Source of the DNA: SLST01 sp046538735
GTDB lineage: Bacteria; Spirochaetota; Spirochaetia; DSM-27196; SLST01
Assembly: GCA_046538735.1 (NCBI GenBank)
Contig: JBKHII010000002.1
Span: forward strand, 1-64,000
Reading direction: 5' to 3'
Length of the DNA stretch: 64,000 bases
The notes under the pieces are model-generated. The model saw only the letters and a program-made list of their open reading frames with translations, made no database searches and was not told where the DNA came from. Shown piece after piece: positions 60,943-64,000 of this stretch (the first letter of the stretch is position 1; every line of letters starts with the position of its first letter). A program made the translations under genes and the position numbers.

Positions 60943-61934
60943 TCCGTCTGCTCCTGCACCTGCTCGGTGGCGCCACCCGCGAGCCACGGAACGATCGCGG
61001 AGGTCCGCTGCCGGTACTCGGTATACCGCGGGTAGCGCGCGCCGGAGATCGACTCCGTGAACCACGTTGAGCCCACGAAGAGGAGCGTGAGAAGGAGCAC
61101 ACCGAGGCCGCTCCACTGAACGAGCTCGCCGGACGCGACGACGGCGAGCAGGTAGAGCGTCCACCAGACGGCGAGCTCCCCGAAGTAGTTCGGATGGCGA
61201 CTGTACCGGAAGAGGCCGTGCGTCAGAAAGCCGCGTTCGAGATCGGCTTCCAGCCGCGCACGGCGCGTGCCGGCATCGGGGCCCATCCAGGCCGGGGGCG
61301 GATTGGCCGGAATGGCCCCGTGCTTGACGTTCTGGAAGACCCACTGCTGCTGATCGGCGACGGTCTCGTACGCGAGAAAAAGCAGGAAGAGCGCCACGGC
61401 TGCGAGCGTCGTCGCGGGCGAGAGCGGCGCCGAAATGGTCGCGAGCCGATGAACCGGCATAGTGAAGAGCACGAACAGAAGAATCTGATACCCGCAGATG
61501 AAGAGCAGGTTGAAAAGCTGCCACACGAGCGGACTCTTCATGCGGTTCCGGAGGATCGGCCACCGGTAGTCTTCCATCGTGGTGTACCCGCCCCGTCGTG
61601 CGAAGTTGTACGTGAGCCGCAAGCCCCATGCGGACACGAGGAGCGCGGCAACGGTTGGCGCGGGTGCGAGATCGGCGCGCACGGCGTGAATCCAGGCGAA
61701 GAGAACCGGGGCGGTGCTCCAGAGCCGATCGACCCACGAATAGTCGCCGGTGACCGCGCCGAGCAGATACGATGCCGGCGCGAAGCCCACGGCGATCGTA
61801 GCTACGACGACGAGCGGATGCATCGAGAAGAAGAACGCACCCACGGACGGCAGGTCCACGACGACGGCTCCCGCCCACAGCGAGCCAACGGCTGCGAGCG
61901 GATAGATGACGAGGAAGAGCAGCAGCTTCTTCAT
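60939..61934 (-). CDS. DUF1295 / steroid-reductase-like membrane protein
   Basis: A 331-residue polytopic protein with eight or nine hydrophobic helices. The region RGFLTHGLFRYSRHPNYFGE then YRQRTSAIVPWL near the end is the hallmark of the DUF1295/isoprenylcysteine-methyltransferase/5-alpha-reductase superfamily, where the R-x-x-R-H-P-N-Y motif binds NADPH or SAM. EDYRWPILRNRM near residue 120 is also conserved in DUF1295. The activity in bacteria is unknown. The candidates are lipid double-bond reduction or methylation. It is followed with GTGA overlap by the HAD phosphatase gene and is divergent from the YhhQ gene. Confidence 0.82.
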   Translation of the reverse strand: MKKLLLFLVIYPLAAVGSLWAGAVVVDLPSVGAFFFSMHPLVVVATIAVGFAPASYLLGAVTGDYSWVDRLWSTAPVLFAWIHAVRADLAPAPTVAALLVSAWGLRLTYNFARRGGYTTMEDYRWPILRNRMKSPLVWQLFNLLFICGYQILLFVLFTMPVHRLATISAPLSPATTLAAVALFLLFLAYETVADQQQWVFQNVKHGAIPANPPPAWMGPDAGTRRARLEADLERGFLTHGLFRYSRHPNYFGELAVWWTLYLLAVVASGELVQWSGLGVLLLTLLFVGSTWFTESISGARYPRYTEYRQRTSAIVPWLAGGATEQVQEQTE

Positions 61935-62017
61935 GCGAGATACTCTACCACCGAGCCGTGCAAGCGAACAGAGTCACGCGCTTGCTATGACTGCACCGGC
62001 CGTGTATCTTGCGCCTC

Positions 62018-62728
62018 ATGAGCAATGCCAGACCGTTCGAGTCCAACGGGATGCGGGCCTACATCGTGCTCGCGTCGATCTTCACCGGAGCCATCGTCGC
62101 GGCGAACCTGATGGGAACGAAGGTGATCCCCTTCTTCTCGATCGGCGGCTTCCAGTTCACGGGATCGGTCGGGATCTTCCTGTTCCCGCTCACCTTCCTC
62201 ATTACGGACATCGTGGCCGAAGTGTACGGACCGCGCGCAACGCGAGCCATCGTTACCGGCACGCTCATCGTGCTCGCAGCCGTGCTTGCGGTCACCGCGC
62301 TCGCGACGGTGCTGCGGCCCGCCGCTCGGTTCGCTCAGCAGAACGACGCGTACGTCGCGGTATTCCGGAGCTCGCTGCGAATCCTGTTCGCGAGCATCGT
62401 GGGATTCAGCTTCTCGCAGTACCACGACGTGTGGGCGTTCGAGTTTTGGAAGAAGAAGACGAACGGTAAGTTCCTCTGGCTCCGGAACAACGCCTCAACG
62501 ATCGTCAGTCAACTCATCGATACGGTCGTCTTCATGCTCATCGCCTTCTGGGGAACGAACGAGCGATTCACGCTCGCGTTCGTGCTCGGCAGCATGGTAC
62601 CGCCGTACTATCTCCTCAAGGTGCTCGCGGCGTTCGCGGATACTCCGCTCGTGTACCTGGGCGTCTCGATGTTGAAGAAGGCAGGAGTCGGACCGCTCGA
62701 CCCGACTCCGAAGCCGGAAGCAGCCTAG
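62018..62728 (+). CDS. yhhQ: Queuosine precursor transporter, YhhQ family
   Basis: A 236-residue membrane protein of the VUT family. Hydrophobic segments begin near residues 13, 45, 75, 115, 165 and 195. Conserved polar residues are in VAANLMGTKVI, LITDIVAEVYGPRATR and FSQYHDVWAFEFWKKKTNGK then LWLRNNAST, the last being the family signature. ATG 62018 is used, 9 bases after a TTG alternative. It imports 7-cyano-7-deazaguanine or 7-aminomethyl-deazaguanine for tRNA queuosine. No queuosine synthesis genes are in the window, which fits salvage. The stop overlaps the stop of the convergent AIM24 gene. Confidence 0.88.
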   Translation: MSNARPFESNGMRAYIVLASIFTGAIVAANLMGTKVIPFFSIGGFQFTGSVGIFLFPLTFLITDIVAEVYGPRATRAIVTGTLIVLAAVLAVTALATVLRPAARFAQQNDAYVAVFRSSLRILFASIVGFSFSQYHDVWAFEFWKKKTNGKFLWLRNNASTIVSQLIDTVVFMLIAFWGTNERFTLAFVLGSMVPPYYLLKVLAAFADTPLVYLGVSMLKKAGVGPLDPTPKPEAA

Positions 62729-63414
62729 TCGTTGTTGTTCTGTTTCTCCACGCGGCGGAACTGGTCCGCCCATCGGACGAAGGCGGGTGTCTTGCGCGTC
62801 TGGATCCAGACCTTGCCCGAACCGGTGAAGCGGCAGACGAGTCCTTCGCCGGAGAAGAAGACGCTCTTCAGTCCGGCAACACCTCGCACGTCGTACGAGA
62901 GCCCTTCCGTGAATCCCACGATGTGCCCCGTGTCCACGACGTAGTTGTCCGTGACGTCGATCTCGATCATTGCACCGAAGGTGTTGAACCAGAGATCGCC
63001 GCTTCCCGTGCAGCGGATCATGAAGAGCTTCTCGCCTGAGAAGAATCCCTTGAATCCCTGGAACTCGGGCTGCACGTCCAGGTCGGGGCTCGAGGCGAGA
63101 TACGAGGAGTTCTGGAGGTAGATCGTCTCGTTCTCCAGGTAGACGTGCAGCAGGTCGCCGGGCGTCCCGGGCGCGATGCCGATCTCGCCACTCGTCTCGT
63201 TCGCGGTGAACTCGTTGATGAAAAGCTTCTCACCGGAAATCATGCGCTTGAGACCGCCCTTCATGCGCGTCTTCATCGCGAGCGACGAGTCCATGTACGC
63301 CATCGCGGACGCCTCGACCCGGAGCATCCGGCCGGCCGGTATGGTCACGTTCGCGATTCCGTAGTCGGGACGGGAAGAGATCGTGTGCGGATAATCGGTT
63401 CTATCAAAGTTCAT
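62725..63414 (-). CDS. AIM24-family protein (copy 1)
   Basis: A 229-residue protein of the AIM24/TIGR00266 family, which folds as a barrel of beta strands related to tryptophan-RNA-binding TRAP-like proteins. Typical motifs are AGRMLRVEASAMAYMDSSLA, SGEKLFINEFTA, FFSGEGLVCRFTGSGKVWIQ and TGHIVGFTEGLSY. ATG 63414 follows GGAGGAG. No signal peptide. It lies 10 bases after the next copy upstream, so the two are in one operon. The molecular function is unknown. Mitochondrial Aim24 affects membrane architecture. Confidence 0.88.
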   Translation of the reverse strand: MNFDRTDYPHTISSRPDYGIANVTIPAGRMLRVEASAMAYMDSSLAMKTRMKGGLKRMISGEKLFINEFTANETSGEIGIAPGTPGDLLHVYLENETIYLQNSSYLASSPDLDVQPEFQGFKGFFSGEKLFMIRCTGSGDLWFNTFGAMIEIDVTDNYVVDTGHIVGFTEGLSYDVRGVAGLKSVFFSGEGLVCRFTGSGKVWIQTRKTPAFVRWADQFRRVEKQNNND

Positions 63415-63424
63415 CGTCTCCTCC

Positions 63425-64000
63425 TCAGTTCTTCTTGGGCGTGAGATGGGGCGTCAGCTTCGCACCGAATACGCGATCCGCGTGTGTCTGACACCATACG
63501 GTCCCGCTCCCGCTGAATCGGCAGACCAGACCCTCGCCGCCTGCGATCGCCGTTCCCCAGCTCTTCCCGGCTTTCGTGATCGTGAAGTCGAGCGACGTGG
63601 TGAACGCGGCGATGTTTCCGGTATCCACGACGTATTCGCCGTTCACCTGCACCGGATAGATCGCTCCGAACGCGTTGATGACGACCTTGCCGCGACCGGA
63701 AAGCTCGAGCCAGATCAGGCTCTCGCCGGAGACCACGTTCTTGAGCCCGCCCCACTTGATGTTCAGATCCACACCGCTCTCGTGCGCCACGAAGGAGCTG
63801 TTCTGCACCTGCAAGGTCGTTGACCCGTCGAGCTCGATCACTTCCATGTCGCCGGGAAGCGTCGTCGCGAGGTAGATCTCGCCGCCCCGGCTCCCTGCGG
63901 TGAAGTAGTTCATGAAGATCCCTTCGCCGCCGAGCCGCCGGGCGAGCCCCTTGAGCAGGCCTCCCCCTCCCTTCTCGTTCTTCCGGATCCGGGTATCCAC
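63425..64000 (-). CDS. AIM24-family protein (copy 2, cut by window edge)
   Basis: The last 191 residues of a second AIM24 protein, whose start lies beyond the window. Motifs are LARRLGGEGIFMNYFTAG, SGESLIWLELSGRGKVVINA and GEGLVCRFSGSGTVWCQTHA, followed by a charged tail. Family members need about 30-40 more N-terminal residues, so the apparent GTG at the edge is unlikely to be the true start. It shares order and spacing with copy 1 but the sequences differ clearly, so the duplication is old. Confidence 0.85.
   Translation of the reverse strand: MDTRIRKNEKGGGGLLKGLARRLGGEGIFMNYFTAGSRGGEIYLATTLPGDMEVIELDGSTTLQVQNSSFVAHESGVDLNIKWGGLKNVVSGESLIWLELSGRGKVVINAFGAIYPVQVNGEYVVDTGNIAAFTTSLDFTITKAGKSWGTAIAGGEGLVCRFSGSGTVWCQTHADRVFGAKLTPHLTPKKN

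Overview
The window is GC-rich, densely packed bacterial chromosome with no rRNA, tRNA, CRISPR array or intact transposase that I could see. Several features point to a diderm, largely fermentative, sugar-using anaerobe: lipoprotein signal peptides, a PBP1C/alpha-2-macroglobulin pair, an outer-membrane-barrel-like protein, an NADH-linked [FeFe] hydrogenase and an alpha-amylase-family enzyme. A spirochaete is my best guess (gene content, ribosomal protein THX, c-di-GMP and chemotaxis genes, an AfsA-like protein after a chemoreceptor), but this is an inference without a phylogenetic marker.

Layout. Positions 1-465 hold the end of a probable sugar ABC permease and a 150-bp repeat. Positions 465-15866 form an envelope block: an SH3 lipoprotein, a zinc-ribbon membrane protein, a 1739-residue lipoprotein, an 1894-residue alpha-2-macroglobulin-like protein without the thioester cysteine, and PBP1C. 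Positions 15891-21690 carry a coupled SDR/aldehyde dehydrogenase pair, a small barrel protein, a parallel beta-helix lipoprotein and an exported MsrB. Positions 20430-24180 and 26920-29470 are decayed stretches with remnants of a chemoreceptor, a class B1-like metallo-beta-lactamase, a GH53 galactanase and a Big_2-type protein. Two of the three copies of the 150-bp repeat lie there. Between them is an intact ABC exporter operon with its own winged-helix regulator, then a PAS/GGDEF/EAL protein.

Positions 29470-41829 hold housekeeping and regulatory genes: a UbiA/MenA-type prenyltransferase, a TruC-like pseudouridine synthase, THX, and a four-gene operon (XRE-cupin regulator, 2-hydroxyacid dehydrogenase, two HAD phosphatases) divergent from L-threonine 3-dehydrogenase with a readable promoter and operator. 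A ruined ABC transporter, RlmN, two coupled cNMP-GGDEF proteins and a gamma-carbonic anhydrase follow. Positions 41903-43168 carry a secreted two-repeat protein and a headless paralogue separated by a perfect 21-bp hairpin.

Positions 44228-49829 are the metabolic centrepiece: a promoter followed by overlapping hydC (NuoE-like), a 1054-residue fusion of HydB/NuoF with a GltD/NfnB-type FAD/NAD(P) module, and hydA. The fusion suggests electron transfer between hydrogen and two pyridine-nucleotide sites in one complex. The remainder (49903-64000) holds a GH13 enzyme, a TetR gene with a palindromic operator divergent from a PEBP-family gene, a C40-like lipoprotein, an aldo/keto reductase, a NatAB-type exporter, a DUF72 protein, a nucleoside hydrolase coupled to a CrtI-like FAD enzyme, a HAD phosphatase coupled to a DUF1295 membrane protein, a YhhQ transporter, and two AIM24-family genes, the second cut by the window edge.
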